Assembly: GCF_900102785.1 (NCBI RefSeq)
Contig: NZ_FNGC01000004.1
Location: 186,001 to 250,000, forward strand
Length of the DNA: 64,000 bases
Direction of reading: 5' to 3'
Source: Arthrobacter sp. ok362
GTDB taxonomy: Bacteria; Actinomycetota; Actinomycetes; Actinomycetales; Micrococcaceae
Positions 52,951 to 62,976 of the stretch are shown one piece after another (within the stretch, counting starts at the first letter, position 1; every line of letters starts with the position of its first letter). The position numbers and the translations under genes are program-made. The notes below the pieces were generated by a model, which worked only from the letters and a program-made list of their open reading frames with translations, was not told the origin of the DNA and did not search any database.

Positions 52951-53352
52951 CTAGTGCGCGTGGTCACCGCGGCTGTATTCGTAAACCCAGCCGACCAGGG
53001 CGACCATTGCCATTCCGCCGGCGATGAAGACGATCCACCAGCCCACGGCCAGGCCGAGGAACCCGGTAGCGCAGGACATGCCCAGCATCAGCGGCCACCA
53101 GCTCCAGGGGCTGAAGTGTCCCTGTTCGCCGGCGCCTTCGTGAATTTCAGCGTCGTTGCGGTCCTCGGGACGCATGCCCACGCGCCGGCCGGTGAAGCCG
53201 AGGTAAGCGCCGATCATCCCGGCCAGGCCGCCGACCAGCAGGACGGCGAGCGTGCCCACCCATTCACTCCAGTGAGTCAGGTAGCCGTAGATGAATGCCA
53301 CCGGCACGAAGAAGAAGACGCCGAGGCCAAAGATCCTTGATTCGATTTTCAC
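52951..53352 (-). CDS. ctaF: Cytochrome c oxidase subunit IV (actinobacterial CtaF)
   Basis: A 133-aa four-TM subunit found only in actinobacterial aa3 oxidases: [48 protein letters not shown], then a polar loop with [26 protein letters not shown] (the family motif), and two C-terminal TMs. The GTG start overlaps the ctaD stop (GTGA), showing translational coupling. Confidence 0.93.
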   Translation of the reverse strand: MKIESRIFGLGVFFFVPVAFIYGYLTHWSEWVGTLAVLLVGGLAGMIGAYLGFTGRRVGMRPEDRNDAEIHEGAGEQGHFSPWSWWPLMLGMSCATGFLGLAVGWWIVFIAGGMAMVALVGWVYEYSRGDHAH

Positions 53353-55070
53353 TTGGCGGTGTCCTTCTGGTCGGCGTTACCGAGAGCCGCTGCTGCCGGA
53401 GCAGGCGAATCCGCGGTGTAGGACTGGGAGAGCTCCGGGTGGTGCAGGTCCAGGGCGGGACGCTCGGAGCGGATGCGGGGCAGGGACGTGAAGTTGTGAC
53501 GCGGCGGCGGGCAGGACGTGGCCCACTCGAGCGATGCACCGAAGCCCCACGGGTCATCAACTTCCACACGCTCGTTGCTGCGCCAGGTGATGTAGACGTT
53601 CCAGAAGAACGGAATCAGCGAGGCGCCGAGGAGGTATGAGGAGATGGTGGAGAACTGGTTCATCCACGTGAAGTTATCCTGCGGCATGTAGTCGGCGTAA
53701 CGGCGCGGCATACCCTCGACACCCAGCCAGTGCTGGATCAGGAAAGTGCCGTGGAAGCCGAGGAACAGCATCCAGAAGTGGATCTTGCCGAGGCGCTCGT
53801 TGAGCATCTTGCCGGTCCACTTGGGCCACCAGAAGTAGAAGCCGGCGAACATGGCGAACACGACAGTACCGAACACCACGTAGTGGAAGTGCGCCACCAC
53901 GAAGTAGGAGTCCGAGACGTGGAAGTCCAGCGGCGGCGAGGCCAGGATGATGCCGGTGAGGCCACCGAAGAGGAACGTCGCCAGGAAGCCGATGCTCCAC
54001 AGCATGGGGGTCTCAAAGGTGATGGAACCGCGCCACATGGTGCCGATCCAGTTGAAGAACTTCACACCGGTCGGAACCGCGATGAGCATCGTCATGAAGG
54101 AGAAGAACGGCAGCAGCACAGAGCCGGTGACGTACATGTGGTGTGCCCACACGGTCACAGACAGCGCGGCGATGGAGATTGTCGCGTAGACCAGGCCCTT
54201 GTAGCCGAAGATCGGCTTGCGGCTGAAGACCGGGAAAATCTCGGAGACGATGCCGAAGAACGGCAGCGCGATGATGTAGACCTCAGGGTGGCCGAAGAAC
54301 CAGAAGAGGTGCTGCCAGAGGACGGCACCGCCGTTCTCGGGATCGAAAATGTGCGCACCAAAGCGGCGGTCGGCACCAAGGGCAAACAGCGCGGCGGCCA
54401 GCGGCGGGAAGGCCATCAGGACCAGGATGGACGTCACGAGGGCGTTCCAGGTGAAGATCGGCATCCGCCACATGGTCATGCCCGGGGCGCGCATGCAGAT
54501 GATGGTGGTGATGAAGTTGACCGCGCCAAGGATGGTGCCGAAACCGGAGAGCGCCAGGCCGAAGACCCAGAGGTCACCGCCCACGCCGGGGCTGAACGTC
54601 GTGTTGGACAGCGGCGCGTAGGCAAACCAGCCGAACGACGCGGCACCCTGCGGGGTGATGAAGCCGGACACGGCAATGGTGGAGCCGAAGAGGAAGAACC
54701 AGAAGGCCAGTGCGTTCAGTCGCGGGAACGCGACGTCGGGAGCACCGATCTGCAGCGGCATGATGACGTTGGTGAAGCCGGCGAACAGCGGCGTCGCGAA
54801 CATCAGGAGCATCACGGTGCCGTGCATGGTGAACAGCTGGTTGTACTGCTCCTTGGTCTGCAGGATCTGCATGCCGGGCTCGAAGAGCTCGGCACGGATC
54901 AGCAGCGCCATGATGCCGCCAAAGCAGAAGAAGATGAACGACGCGATCAGGTACATGTACCCGATCGTTTTGTGGTCGGTCGAAGTGATCCAGTTGACGA
55001 CGATGCGTCCCTTGGACCTCGGTACAACGGGAGCCTCGAGGGTCCCGGCGGATTGAGTGTAAGTTGCCAC
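53349..55070 (-). CDS. ctaD: Cytochrome aa3 oxidase subunit I
   Basis: A 573-aa twelve-TM heme-copper oxidase core with heme a/a3-CuB centres. Visible ligand motifs: [16 protein letters not shown] (heme a), [14 protein letters not shown] (CuB His and the cross-linked Tyr), [11 protein letters not shown] (CuB His pair), and [12 protein letters not shown] (heme a and a3). Proton-channel residues are in the [14 protein letters not shown] region. GTG at 55070 after AAGGGGAG; the frame extends upstream only in ctaC's end. Confidence 0.96.
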   Translation of the reverse strand: MATYTQSAGTLEAPVVPRSKGRIVVNWITSTDHKTIGYMYLIASFIFFCFGGIMALLIRAELFEPGMQILQTKEQYNQLFTMHGTVMLLMFATPLFAGFTNVIMPLQIGAPDVAFPRLNALAFWFFLFGSTIAVSGFITPQGAASFGWFAYAPLSNTTFSPGVGGDLWVFGLALSGFGTILGAVNFITTIICMRAPGMTMWRMPIFTWNALVTSILVLMAFPPLAAALFALGADRRFGAHIFDPENGGAVLWQHLFWFFGHPEVYIIALPFFGIVSEIFPVFSRKPIFGYKGLVYATISIAALSVTVWAHHMYVTGSVLLPFFSFMTMLIAVPTGVKFFNWIGTMWRGSITFETPMLWSIGFLATFLFGGLTGIILASPPLDFHVSDSYFVVAHFHYVVFGTVVFAMFAGFYFWWPKWTGKMLNERLGKIHFWMLFLGFHGTFLIQHWLGVEGMPRRYADYMPQDNFTWMNQFSTISSYLLGASLIPFFWNVYITWRSNERVEVDDPWGFGASLEWATSCPPPRHNFTSLPRIRSERPALDLHHPELSQSYTADSPAPAAAALGNADQKDTAK

Positions 55071-55080
55071 GTCGCTCCCC

Positions 55081-55953
55081 TTACTTGGTTTCGGCCGGGG
55101 CCGGGTTGCGGTCGTACTCTTCACCGAGCAGGCCGGTGTTCCCGTCCTGGCGCAGCTTGTTCATGTGCGCCTGGAACTCCGACTCGGAGACAACCTTCAC
55201 GCGGAACAGCATTTCGGAGTGGTACTCGCCACAAAGTTCGGCGCACTTGCCGTCGTAGGTGCCCTCCCTGGTGGGGGTCAACCGGATGTAGTTGGTCTTG
55301 CCGGGAATCATGTCCCGTTTCTGCAGGAAGGCAGGCACCCAGAAGGAGTGGATGACGTCGCGTGCGTTGAGCTCAAGGTCGACCGACTTGTTGACCGGCA
55401 GGTACAGGGTGGGCAGCTTGTCCTTGTCCACATCGTTACCGGTCAGGTGCGCCTGGACGCCTGCTTCGTGGACGTCCTCGGTGACGACGTCGCCCTTCTT
55501 GTAGTTGAAGTCCCATGCCCACTGCTTGCCGCGGACGTCGACGACGACGTCGGCCGGCTTGGAGCGGTCATCGATCTGCGCCGTGTCGCGGTCGGTGAAG
55601 TAGAAGAACACCAGGACCATGAACAGCGGGATCGTCAGGTAGAACACTTCAAGCGGAAGGTTGAAGCTGCTCTGGCGGGGGAAGCCCACGGTGCCCTTGC
55701 GGCGGCGGTAGGCGACGATGCACCAGATCATCAGGCCCCAGGTGATGATGCCGACGACGAGCGCGGCAATCCATGAGTTGACCCAGAGGTCCATGATGAG
55801 GCCAGTGTGATTGGTGGTGCCACGATCAGTGGGCAACCAGCCCTTCTCTACCTCTGGTGAACATCCAGTCAAAGCCAACGCGCCGGCGAGTGCCAAGCCA
55901 GTGATCGTAGTGATCTGTTTGCGTCGGCTGCCGGTTCGGTTCTGCGAACTCAC
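55081..55953 (-). CDS. ctaC: Cytochrome aa3 oxidase subunit II
   Basis: A 290-aa lipoprotein subunit: signal peptide with lipobox LTGC, two TMs ([39 protein letters not shown]) and an extracytoplasmic cupredoxin domain with the CuA site (VIHSFWVP, and [12 protein letters not shown]). It receives electrons from QcrC. GTG start after AGGAAGG. It heads the ctaC-ctaD-ctaF operon, ending 10 bp before ctaD. Confidence 0.96.
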   Translation of the reverse strand: MSSQNRTGSRRKQITTITGLALAGALALTGCSPEVEKGWLPTDRGTTNHTGLIMDLWVNSWIAALVVGIITWGLMIWCIVAYRRRKGTVGFPRQSSFNLPLEVFYLTIPLFMVLVFFYFTDRDTAQIDDRSKPADVVVDVRGKQWAWDFNYKKGDVVTEDVHEAGVQAHLTGNDVDKDKLPTLYLPVNKSVDLELNARDVIHSFWVPAFLQKRDMIPGKTNYIRLTPTREGTYDGKCAELCGEYHSEMLFRVKVVSESEFQAHMNKLRQDGNTGLLGEEYDRNPAPAETK

Positions 55954-56120
55954 AGACGGCCCTTCCTACTTGTTGCTGTTGCCCCGCGAATTACGGGCAG
56001 GGCAAACGAAAAGTTTTACTACTCGGTGTAGAGCTTACCGCTCCCCGGGAGTTTTCGCCCACATGTCCGCACCGTGCGTCGGGACCTTTTTGCCGGTGCC
56101 GCTCGTTGAGGATCCTGCGG

Positions 56121-56153
56121 CACTGAGGCCGGGCAAAATGCCCGGCCTCAGTG
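56121..56153 (-). terminator. Terminator after the ErpA-like gene
   Basis: CACTGAGGCCGGGCA (56121-56135) and TGCCCGGCCTCAGTG (56139-56153) form a perfect 15-bp stem with an AAA loop, 8 bp past the stop at 56161. Confidence 0.88.
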
Positions 56154-56160
56154 GAAGGAA

Positions 56161-56550
56161 TTAGTGGAATGAATCTCCGCAGGCGCAGGACCCGCCGGCG
56201 TTCGGATTGTCGATCGTGAAGCCCTGCTTGGCGATGGTGTCCTCGAAATCGATGCTGGCACCGCTGAGGTAAGGAACACTCATCTTGTCGACGACGACTT
56301 CCACGCCGTCGTAGTCGCGCACCGCGTCCCCGTCGAGCAGCCGCTCGTCGAAGTAGAGCTGGTAGATCAGGCCGGAGCAACCGCCGGGCTGCACGGCAAC
56401 GCGGAGGCGCAGATCGGTGCGGCCTTCCTGCTCCAGGAGGCTGCGGACCTTGCCGGCCGCGACGTCGGTCAGCTTGACCTCGTGCGTGGCCAGCTCGCCG
56501 GCCTGGGCGGCAGTGGCGTCGGCGCTGTTTTCATTGGTTGTAGTGCTCAT
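56161..56550 (-). CDS. erpA: HesB/IscA-type iron-sulfur cluster insertion protein (ErpA-like)
   Basis: A 129-aa A-type Fe-S carrier: three conserved Cys in GGCSG (C58) and SCACG (C122, C124); VKLTDVAAGKVRSLLEQEGR and DGVEVVVDKMSVPYLSGASIDFED are family blocks. It delivers Fe-S clusters to apoproteins; here it sits beside the ctaCDF and Rieske-encoding region, as in other Micrococcaceae. Confidence 0.93.
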   Translation of the reverse strand: MSTTTNENSADATAAQAGELATHEVKLTDVAAGKVRSLLEQEGRTDLRLRVAVQPGGCSGLIYQLYFDERLLDGDAVRDYDGVEVVVDKMSVPYLSGASIDFEDTIAKQGFTIDNPNAGGSCACGDSFH

Positions 56551-56718
56551 GGCCTACCTTCTTGCAACGGTGGTGGCGGCTCCGCTAGCACGGTGCCCGC
56601 CCCTACTTAAACGGTATGGGCTATAGCTACATGCTACTTCGCGCAGCCTTCTAGCTCTAACTTCTGACGTAACCGTGTGTGACGGCTGGATGTTCCCCGG
56701 GTCCCGAGGGGCGGGCGG

Positions 56719-58149
56719 CTAGAGCGCACCTTCGCTGTTAAGGCGCGCGAGCAGCAGGGCCTCGGCGACGATCGCGTTCCGGAAGTCGCCCAGGTGCAGC
56801 GATTCGTTGGCGCTGTGGGCGCGGGAATCGGGATCCTCAACGCCGGTGACCAGGATCTGCACGTCCGGGTAGAGCTCGGTCAGGTCCGCGATGAACGGAA
56901 TGGACCCGCCGATCCCCATTTCAACGGCGGGCACCCCCCACGCCTCGCCCAGGGCCCACATGGCCACCGACGCGGCCTTCGAGCTGGTGTCCGTCAGGAA
57001 AGAGTTGCCGCTCTCCCCCGGCGTGAACACCACCTGCGCGCCGAACGGCGCGTTGTCCTCGACGTGCCTACGGACAGCATCCATGGCGGCTGCGGGGTCC
57101 TGCCCGGGGGCCAGGCGCAGGCTGAACTTGGCCCGTGCCCGCGGCAGCAGCGTGTTGGAGGCTACGTCCACGGCCGGGGCGTCAAAACCGATGATGGACA
57201 GGGCCGGCTTGGTCCACATGCGCGAGGCAATGCTCCCGGTCCCGGCGAGCTTCACACCCTCGAGCACGGAGGCGTCGGCGCGGTACTCCTCCTCGGTGAG
57301 GTCGACCACCACGTCGTCCCGGCTCACCAGGCCCTTGATCGCGACGCTGCCCTCGTCATCGTGGAGGGTCGCGATCAGGCGGGCAAGCAGGGTCGGCGCG
57401 TCGAGCACCGGGCCGCCGAACATGCCCGAATGCACCGCGTGGTCCAGGACCTTGACTTCGATGGTGCCGTCCACCAGGCCGCGCAGGCTGGTGGTCAGGG
57501 CCGGAATGCCCACCTTCCAGTTGCTGGAGTCGGCCACGACGATCACGTCGGAGCGGAGAAGCTCGCGGTGGGTCTCGAGGAACGACCGGAACGTTGGCGA
57601 GCCGGCCTCCTCTTCGCCCTCGAAGAAGAACGTCACGCCCAGGCCCAGCTCGTCCCCGAGCACCCGCGTCACGGCCGAGTAGGCGGCGATGTGGGCAAGG
57701 ATGCCGGCCTTGTCATCAGCGGCACCGCGGCCGAAGAGCCGCCCGTCGCGTTCGACGGCGGTGAAGGGCTCGGTTTCCCACAGCGCCAGGTCGCCGGTGG
57801 GCTGGACGTCGTGGTGGGCGTACAGCAGGACTGTCGGCTTGCCCTCCGCGGCCGGGCGGCGCGCGACGACGGCAGGCCCGCCGGGCGTCCCGTCCTCCTT
57901 GTCGCAGCGGAGGATCCGGACGTCGTCGAAACCGCTGGCCCGCACGAGGGCGGCCACGGCGTCGGCGCTGCGGTTCAGCGGGGCAGGATCAAAGCTTGGC
58001 CAGGCGATGCCCGGGATGGCAACGAGGTCCGTCAGCTGGCCGATCGTTTCGTCGAACGATTCGGCCACGGCCTGGCGGATGGCCTCGGCGTCGATGGTGC
58101 CGTCATGGTCCATGGTGGTCAGCGGGTTCCCCGCGGTTGATGAAGTCAT
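56719..58149 (-). CDS. M20-family dipeptidase
   Basis: A 476-aa M20 metallopeptidase of the dipeptidase (CNDP-like) type. Metal sites: YAHHDVQPTGD, GRGAADDKAGILAHI, EGEEEAGSPTF, VVADSSNW and the C-terminal SLHLGDF region with the last His ligand. The lid domain is TTSLRGLVDGTIEVKV. The ATG at 58149 is preferred over 58179; no clear SD is present, so the mRNA may be leaderless. Hydrolyses dipeptides. Confidence 0.93.
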   Translation of the reverse strand: MTSSTAGNPLTTMDHDGTIDAEAIRQAVAESFDETIGQLTDLVAIPGIAWPSFDPAPLNRSADAVAALVRASGFDDVRILRCDKEDGTPGGPAVVARRPAAEGKPTVLLYAHHDVQPTGDLALWETEPFTAVERDGRLFGRGAADDKAGILAHIAAYSAVTRVLGDELGLGVTFFFEGEEEAGSPTFRSFLETHRELLRSDVIVVADSSNWKVGIPALTTSLRGLVDGTIEVKVLDHAVHSGMFGGPVLDAPTLLARLIATLHDDEGSVAIKGLVSRDDVVVDLTEEEYRADASVLEGVKLAGTGSIASRMWTKPALSIIGFDAPAVDVASNTLLPRARAKFSLRLAPGQDPAAAMDAVRRHVEDNAPFGAQVVFTPGESGNSFLTDTSSKAASVAMWALGEAWGVPAVEMGIGGSIPFIADLTELYPDVQILVTGVEDPDSRAHSANESLHLGDFRNAIVAEALLLARLNSEGAL

Positions 58150-58250
58150 GGCCAAAACACTACCCGTGCGCTGGATCACGCTAAACCTTAAACACTGTCA
58201 TCGCCGGGCCAACGCCGTGTGGGCTGGGTCTCGGACCCGTGTCTGCGGGG

Positions 58251-58256
58251 TATTCT
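58251..58256 (+). promoter_or_regulatory. -10 element for a leaderless DUF3043 mRNA
   Basis: TATTCT ends 6 bp before the GTG at 58263, so transcription should start at or near the start codon. Confidence 0.45.
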
Positions 58257-58262
58257 TTAGGG

Positions 58263-58862
58263 GTGTTTGGACGTAAAAAGGAAGCGCCATCGGCGCAGGA
58301 CATAGTTGACCAGCAAGCAGCCGAGGCAGCAGCCCGGGGCGCCGTGACAGGCAAGGGCGCACCCACGCCCAAGCGCAGCGCCCAGGTGGCGGCCCGCAAG
58401 CGGCCCCTCGTTCCGGAGGACCGCAAGGCTTCCAAGGCTGCCGAGCGCGCCGCCGTCACGGAGCAGCGGCTCAAGATGCGGCAGGCCATGGACAGCGGTG
58501 ACGAGAAGTTCCTGCCCATCCGCGACAAGGGTCCGCAGAAGCGTTTCGCCCGTGATTACGTCGATGCACGCTTCAGTCTGGGCGAGTACCTCATGTTCGG
58601 TGCCCTGTTGTTCGTCATCATCTCGCTGCTGGTGCCAGCCTCCAGCGGGCAGATGGTCTACGTTCTGGGCGCCTTCTGGGTCATGTTCCTCGCGGTCTTC
58701 GTGGACGTCTTCATCCTCTCCCGCAAGCTCAAGAAGCGCCTTGGCGAGAAGTTCGGCGAGGTCGAGCGCGGCACCGTTTGGTACGGCTCCATGCGTTCCC
58801 TTCAGTTCCGCCGCCTGCGCCTGCCCAAGCCCCAGGTCAACCGCGGCGAGTTCCCCGCCTGA
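58263..58862 (+). CDS. DUF3043 family membrane protein
   Basis: A 199-aa protein: basic, disordered N-terminal half (VFGRKKEAPSAQDIVDQQAAE, then Lys/Arg/Ala-rich), the block GDEKFLPIRDKGPQKRFARDYVDARFSLGEYLMF (about 88-121), two TMs (about 119-160) and a C-terminal basic tail. These are diagnostic of actinobacterial DUF3043, whose role is unknown. GTG start; divergent from the dipeptidase. Confidence 0.9.
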   Translation: MFGRKKEAPSAQDIVDQQAAEAAARGAVTGKGAPTPKRSAQVAARKRPLVPEDRKASKAAERAAVTEQRLKMRQAMDSGDEKFLPIRDKGPQKRFARDYVDARFSLGEYLMFGALLFVIISLLVPASSGQMVYVLGAFWVMFLAVFVDVFILSRKLKKRLGEKFGEVERGTVWYGSMRSLQFRRLRLPKPQVNRGEFPA

Positions 58863-58887
58863 CATTCCCTCCTAGCCTTCTAAAACC

Positions 58888-58923
58888 GAGAAGCCCCCGG
58901 CAGTCATCTGCCGGGGGCTTCTC
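58888..58923. terminator. Bidirectional terminator between DUF3043 and pyrD
   Basis: GAGAAGCCCCCGGCAG (58888-58903) and CTGCCGGGGGCTTCTC (58908-58923) pair perfectly over TCAT. Confidence 0.9.
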
Positions 58924-58964
58924 GCTTGCAACGAACTGTCCGGGGCATGCTCGCCCCGTGATGC

Positions 58965-60038
58965 CTAGCGACGGCTCGGGTGCATGGCCAGCAGCCGGTT
59001 GATGCGGGCGGCCCAGAAGGGGCCCTCGTAGAGGAAAGCCGTGTAGCCCTGGACGAGGGTGGCGCCGGCGTCCAGCCGTTCCTGCACATCCTGCGCTGTT
59101 TCGACACCGCCCACCGAGACGAGGGTCAGCGCTCCGCCCGTCACGGACTTGAGCCGGGCCAGGACCTCCAGCGACCGTTGCTTCAGGGGCGCCCCGGAAA
59201 GACCTCCGGCCCCACACGCTTCAACCTTGTCCGGGCTGGAGACGAGCCCGGCGCGGGCAATTGTGGTGTTGGTGGCGATAATGCCGTCCAGCTTAAGGTC
59301 CAGTGCCAGCCGCGCGACGTCGTCGACGTCCTCATCGCTGAGGTCGGGCGCGATCTTGACCAGAAGGGGAACGTGGCGGCCCGCGGCCTTGTCCGCCTCC
59401 TCGCCCACTGCGGCCAGCAGCGGGCGCAGCGTCTCCACGTCCTGCAGCAGCCGGAGGCCGGGCGTGTTGGGCGAGCTGACGTTCACCACGAGATAATCGG
59501 CCGCGGGTGCCAGGCTGCGCGCACTGATGAGGTAATCAGACACCGCATCCTCAAGTCCAACCACCTTGCTCTTGCCGATGTTCACCCCGATCACGGGCCG
59601 CACGCCGGGCCGGTGGCGCTGCAGGGCGGCGCGGGCGGACTTCAGCCGCGGGGCTACCGCCGCGGCGCCGTCGTTATTGAACCCCATGCGGTTGATGACG
59701 GCCCTGTCTTCCACGAGGCGGAACAGCCGCGGCGCCGGGTTCCCGGGCTGGGCCTGACCGGTGATGGTGCCGACTTCCACATGGCCGAAGCCGAGCTCGG
59801 TCAGCGCCTCGATGCCGTGGCCCTCCTTGTCGAAACCGGCCGCTAGTCCGAACGGTGAGGGGAAGGTCAGGCCGAACGCCTGGGTCTGCAGGGACGGCGC
59901 CGGGTCGGTGAACTTCTGCAGCAGCCGCCCGGCACCGCAGGTGTGGGCGAGCCGGATGGCCTTGAATCCGATCTTATGGGCGCGTTCGGCGTCCATCCAT
60001 GAGAAGGCCAGCCGGAAGAATGTGGGATATACGCGCAT
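58965..60038 (-). CDS. pyrD: Dihydroorotate dehydrogenase (quinone), class 2
   Basis: A 357-aa membrane-associated FMN enzyme oxidising dihydroorotate to orotate with quinone. The N-terminal helices (VYPTFFRLAFSWMDAERAHKI) are the class 2 membrane-binding domain; FMN/substrate motifs GLAAGFDKEG, INRMGFNNDG, and the catalytic loop NVSSPNTPGLR (S189) follow; LVSVGGVETAQDV binds the FMN phosphate. It stands alone, away from other pyr genes. Confidence 0.95.
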   Translation of the reverse strand: MRVYPTFFRLAFSWMDAERAHKIGFKAIRLAHTCGAGRLLQKFTDPAPSLQTQAFGLTFPSPFGLAAGFDKEGHGIEALTELGFGHVEVGTITGQAQPGNPAPRLFRLVEDRAVINRMGFNNDGAAAVAPRLKSARAALQRHRPGVRPVIGVNIGKSKVVGLEDAVSDYLISARSLAPAADYLVVNVSSPNTPGLRLLQDVETLRPLLAAVGEEADKAAGRHVPLLVKIAPDLSDEDVDDVARLALDLKLDGIIATNTTIARAGLVSSPDKVEACGAGGLSGAPLKQRSLEVLARLKSVTGGALTLVSVGGVETAQDVQERLDAGATLVQGYTAFLYEGPFWAARINRLLAMHPSRR

Positions 60039-60091
60039 GCCCCTAGTTTTCCGGTTCGGGCCGCGCAGACCAAACCAGCACTCGGCCGGAG

Positions 60092-60130
60092 GCCGGTTGT
60101 GACAGCCGGTTGTGACAGCCGGTTGTGACT
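60092..60130. repeat. Three tandem 13-bp repeats between pyrD and the flavoprotein
   Basis: GCCGGTTGTGACA at 60092-60104 and 60105-60117, and GCCGGTTGTGACT at 60118-60130. It lies in the divergent promoter region and looks like a short VNTR or a multi-copy binding site. Confidence 0.6.
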
Positions 60131-60190
60131 GCGGCGCCCCGCGCCCTGGGCCGTCGGCCGAAGAGCGCCGGGGCGAGTTAGCATGAAGCC

Positions 60191-61885
60191 ATGACCAGCA
60201 ATGATGGTGTCGGAACGGGTGGCCGCGGGGCGCCGGGGCGCGGGATCGAGGCCGATGTCGTGGTGGTCGGGGCGGGCCTGGCCGGGCTTGTCGCGGCGGC
60301 CCAGGCCTATGCCGCCGGCCGGCGGGTGGCGGTGCTCGATCAGGAACCGGAGGCCTCCGTCGGCGGCCAGGCGCACTGGTCCTTCGGCGGGCTGTTCCTG
60401 GTCAACTCCCCGGAACAGCGGCGGCTCGGGGTGCGGGACAGCGAAGAGCTGGCCCTCGCCGACTGGCATGCGTCCGCGGGATTCGATAGGCCGGAGGACG
60501 CGCTGGCGAAGGAGTGGGCGGCGGCGTACGTGAACTTCGCCGCCGGGGAGAAGCGTGCCTGGCTCGCATCGCTGGGCGTCCGGCTCTTTCCCTTGGTGCA
60601 GTGGGCCGAACGCGGCGGCTACGGCCCGGACGGCCACGGCAACACTGTCCCGCGCTTCCATGTCGCGTGGGGCACGGGACCTGCCCTGGTGGCGCCCTTC
60701 CTTGCCAAACTGCGCGAGGGCGAAGCCGCCGGGCGCGTGTCCTTCCACTTCCGCCACCGCGCCACTGAGCTTGTGAAGACCGCGGGCCGGGTGAGCGGCG
60801 TGCGCGGCGAACTACTCGAGGCCAGCAGTGCGGAGCGCGGCGAAAGTTCTGCAAGGCGCCCGGCCGGCAGTTTCGAGGCCACGGCCGCCGCCGTGGTGGT
60901 GACAAGCGGCGGAATCGGCGGCAACCACGATTCGGTCCGCAGGCAGTGGCCCGGTGGCGTGGCGCCGGAGCAGATGTTGAGCGGCGTGCCCGCTTCCGTG
61001 GACGGGGACTTCTTGCCGGCGGTGGGACGGGCCGGCGGTAGCCTCATCAACGGCGACCGGATGTGGCATTACCCGGAGGGCATCCACAACCATGCCCCGG
61101 TCTGGCCGCTGCACGGCATCCGGATCCTGCCCGGGCCGTCGGCCCTGTGGCTGGACGCGACGGGACGGACGCTCCCCCCTCCCCTGTTTCCCGGCTTCGA
61201 TTCCCTCGGCGCCCTCCGCCACATCCTGGCCACGGGGCATGCCCATTCATGGTTCGTTCTCAACAGGAGAATCGCCCTGAAGGAGTTCGCACTGTCCGGG
61301 TCTGAGCAGAACCCGGATCTCACGGGCAAGGATGTGCGCCTGCTGGCCACCAGGCTGAAGCCCGGCAGCGACACGCCGCTGCAGCGGTTCGTGGACCACG
61401 GAGTCGACTTCCTGCAGGCGGAGAACCCCGCCGCTCTGGCCGGCCAAATGAACGATTTGACGGGCGGGCACCTCATTGACCCCGCGGCCCTGGAGCAGCT
61501 GGTCCGCGACCGGGACCGGCAGTTTTCCAGCGGGATGGGCAAGGATCCGCAGCTGGCGGCTATTCGGGCCGCGCGCCGTTTCGCCACCGACAAGATCATG
61601 CGGGTGGCGCCACCGCACCGGCTGCTGGATCCGCGCCACGGTCCACTGCTTGCCGTCCGGCTCTCGGTCCTGACGCGCAAGAGCCTCGGCGGCCTGCACA
61701 CGGATCTGCAGTCGCGGGTCCTGGACGTCACCGGGGCGCCCGTACCCGGGCTGTTCGCCGCCGGTGAAGCCGCAGGGTTTGGCGGCGGCGGAATTCACGG
61801 CTACCGGGCACTCGAGGGGACGTTCCTGGGCGGGTGTCTCTTCTCCGGACGTGCGGCGGGCCGCGCCGCGGCGTCCGCAGCATAG
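60191..61885 (+). CDS. FAD-binding dehydrogenase (KstD/fumarate-reductase-like)
   Basis: A 564-aa flavoprotein of the FAD_binding_2 family. The N-terminal dinucleotide motif is DVVVVGAGLAGLVAAAQAYAAGRRVAVLDQ (22-51), followed by GGQAHWSFGGLFLVNSPEQRR; a mobile cap domain lies in the middle; the C-terminal FAD-proximal block is AVRLSVLTRKSLGGLHTDLQSRVLD and GLFAAGEAAGFGGGGIHGYRALEG. The protein is in the actinobacterial group annotated as FAD-binding dehydrogenase, close to 3-ketosteroid-delta1-dehydrogenase. The substrate is unknown. Confidence 0.9.
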   Translation: MTSNDGVGTGGRGAPGRGIEADVVVVGAGLAGLVAAAQAYAAGRRVAVLDQEPEASVGGQAHWSFGGLFLVNSPEQRRLGVRDSEELALADWHASAGFDRPEDALAKEWAAAYVNFAAGEKRAWLASLGVRLFPLVQWAERGGYGPDGHGNTVPRFHVAWGTGPALVAPFLAKLREGEAAGRVSFHFRHRATELVKTAGRVSGVRGELLEASSAERGESSARRPAGSFEATAAAVVVTSGGIGGNHDSVRRQWPGGVAPEQMLSGVPASVDGDFLPAVGRAGGSLINGDRMWHYPEGIHNHAPVWPLHGIRILPGPSALWLDATGRTLPPPLFPGFDSLGALRHILATGHAHSWFVLNRRIALKEFALSGSEQNPDLTGKDVRLLATRLKPGSDTPLQRFVDHGVDFLQAENPAALAGQMNDLTGGHLIDPAALEQLVRDRDRQFSSGMGKDPQLAAIRAARRFATDKIMRVAPPHRLLDPRHGPLLAVRLSVLTRKSLGGLHTDLQSRVLDVTGAPVPGLFAAGEAAGFGGGGIHGYRALEGTFLGGCLFSGRAAGRAAASAA

Positions 61886-61920
61886 TCAGGAGCGCAGGCA
61901 ACAGCGCAGGAGGAAAGTCG

Positions 61921-62892
61921 ATGCAGTGGCGGACCGACATACTGGGGGATGATTTCCAGGCGTGCGCCTTCGAGGCGGCTGGCCCTGACGGTGTGCTGCG
62001 CACTGCCACCCTGGTCCGCCATACCCCGCTCGCGCCGGCACAATCCACGCTGCCGGCCCGGGCCGTGCTGTTCCTGCACGGCTGGAGTGACTACTTCTTC
62101 AACGAGGAACTCGCGGAATTCTGGGCCCGGCAGGGATGTGAGTTTTTCGCCCTCGACATGCACAACCACGGCCGCAGCCTGCGCCCTGGCACGCACGGCG
62201 GCTACGTCGCGGACTTGGACAACTACGACGCCGAAATCACCGCAGCGATCGGCATTATCGGCTCGCTCCGGCCGCCCGGCGCGGCGCCGCAGTTGATACT
62301 CATGGGCCACTCCACCGGCGGCCTGATCGCGGCTTTGTGGGCCGACCGGCATCCGCGGGTGGCATCGCAGCTGGTCCTGGACAGCCCGTGGCTGGAGGTC
62401 CACGGCAGCCCCGCACTGCGCCGGGCCGCGCGGACCATGGTGGAGCCGTTCGCCCGGTTCTGGCCAGAGTCGGTGATCCGGCTGCCCGAGCGTGCCTTCT
62501 ACTGGCGCAGCATCAGCAGCGCCGCGGAGGGCGAATGGGCCCTGGACGATGCCTACCGTCCGCCGCATGCCTTTCCGGTCCGCGCCGGCTGGCTCAGCGC
62601 CGTGCTGAGCGGGCAGTCCAAGGTGGCGCGCGGCCTGAACATCGATGTGCCAATCCTGGTGCTGATTTCGGGCGCCAGCGCCAACGGGATGTTCTGGAAG
62701 GAGTCCATGCGCCGCACCGATGCGGTCCTGGACGTGAATACGATCGCCCTCCGCGCACTGAGCCTGGGCCGGACCGTCACGCTGGAGCGGATTGACGGCG
62801 CCCTGCATGACGTCTTCCTCTCCGCGCCGCGGGTCCGCGCAGACGCCTATTCCCGGCTGTCCCGGTGGCTCAGGGCGTACGTGTTCGATTGA
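61921..62892 (+). CDS. Alpha/beta hydrolase (monoacylglycerol-lipase-like)
   Basis: A 323-aa serine hydrolase. Oxyanion HGW in LFLHGWSDYFF (50-60); nucleophile S131 in LMGHSTGGLIA; a lid region (about 170-235); probable catalytic His in DGALHDVFLS near 295. The ATG at 61921 follows AGGAGGAAAG, a strong SD. It overlaps no other gene and starts 35 bp after the flavoprotein, so they are probably one operon. Confidence 0.9.
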   Translation: MQWRTDILGDDFQACAFEAAGPDGVLRTATLVRHTPLAPAQSTLPARAVLFLHGWSDYFFNEELAEFWARQGCEFFALDMHNHGRSLRPGTHGGYVADLDNYDAEITAAIGIIGSLRPPGAAPQLILMGHSTGGLIAALWADRHPRVASQLVLDSPWLEVHGSPALRRAARTMVEPFARFWPESVIRLPERAFYWRSISSAAEGEWALDDAYRPPHAFPVRAGWLSAVLSGQSKVARGLNIDVPILVLISGASANGMFWKESMRRTDAVLDVNTIALRALSLGRTVTLERIDGALHDVFLSAPRVRADAYSRLSRWLRAYVFD

Positions 62893-62976
62893 CGCGAACC
62901 ACGACGGCGGTGGTGCCCCGCCTCCGGTACGCAGAGGCCGGTCTCACGCAGGCAGGGTTCCGGTCCTGCAAGCCGG

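Noticed and set aside
53730..55355. 541-codon plus-strand ORF across ctaD/ctaC
   Set aside because: Antisense to two well-known genes; Glu/Arg/His-rich composition typical of antisense frames to membrane proteins.
56794..58140. 448-codon plus-strand ORF
   Set aside because: Antisense to the M20 dipeptidase; no domain.
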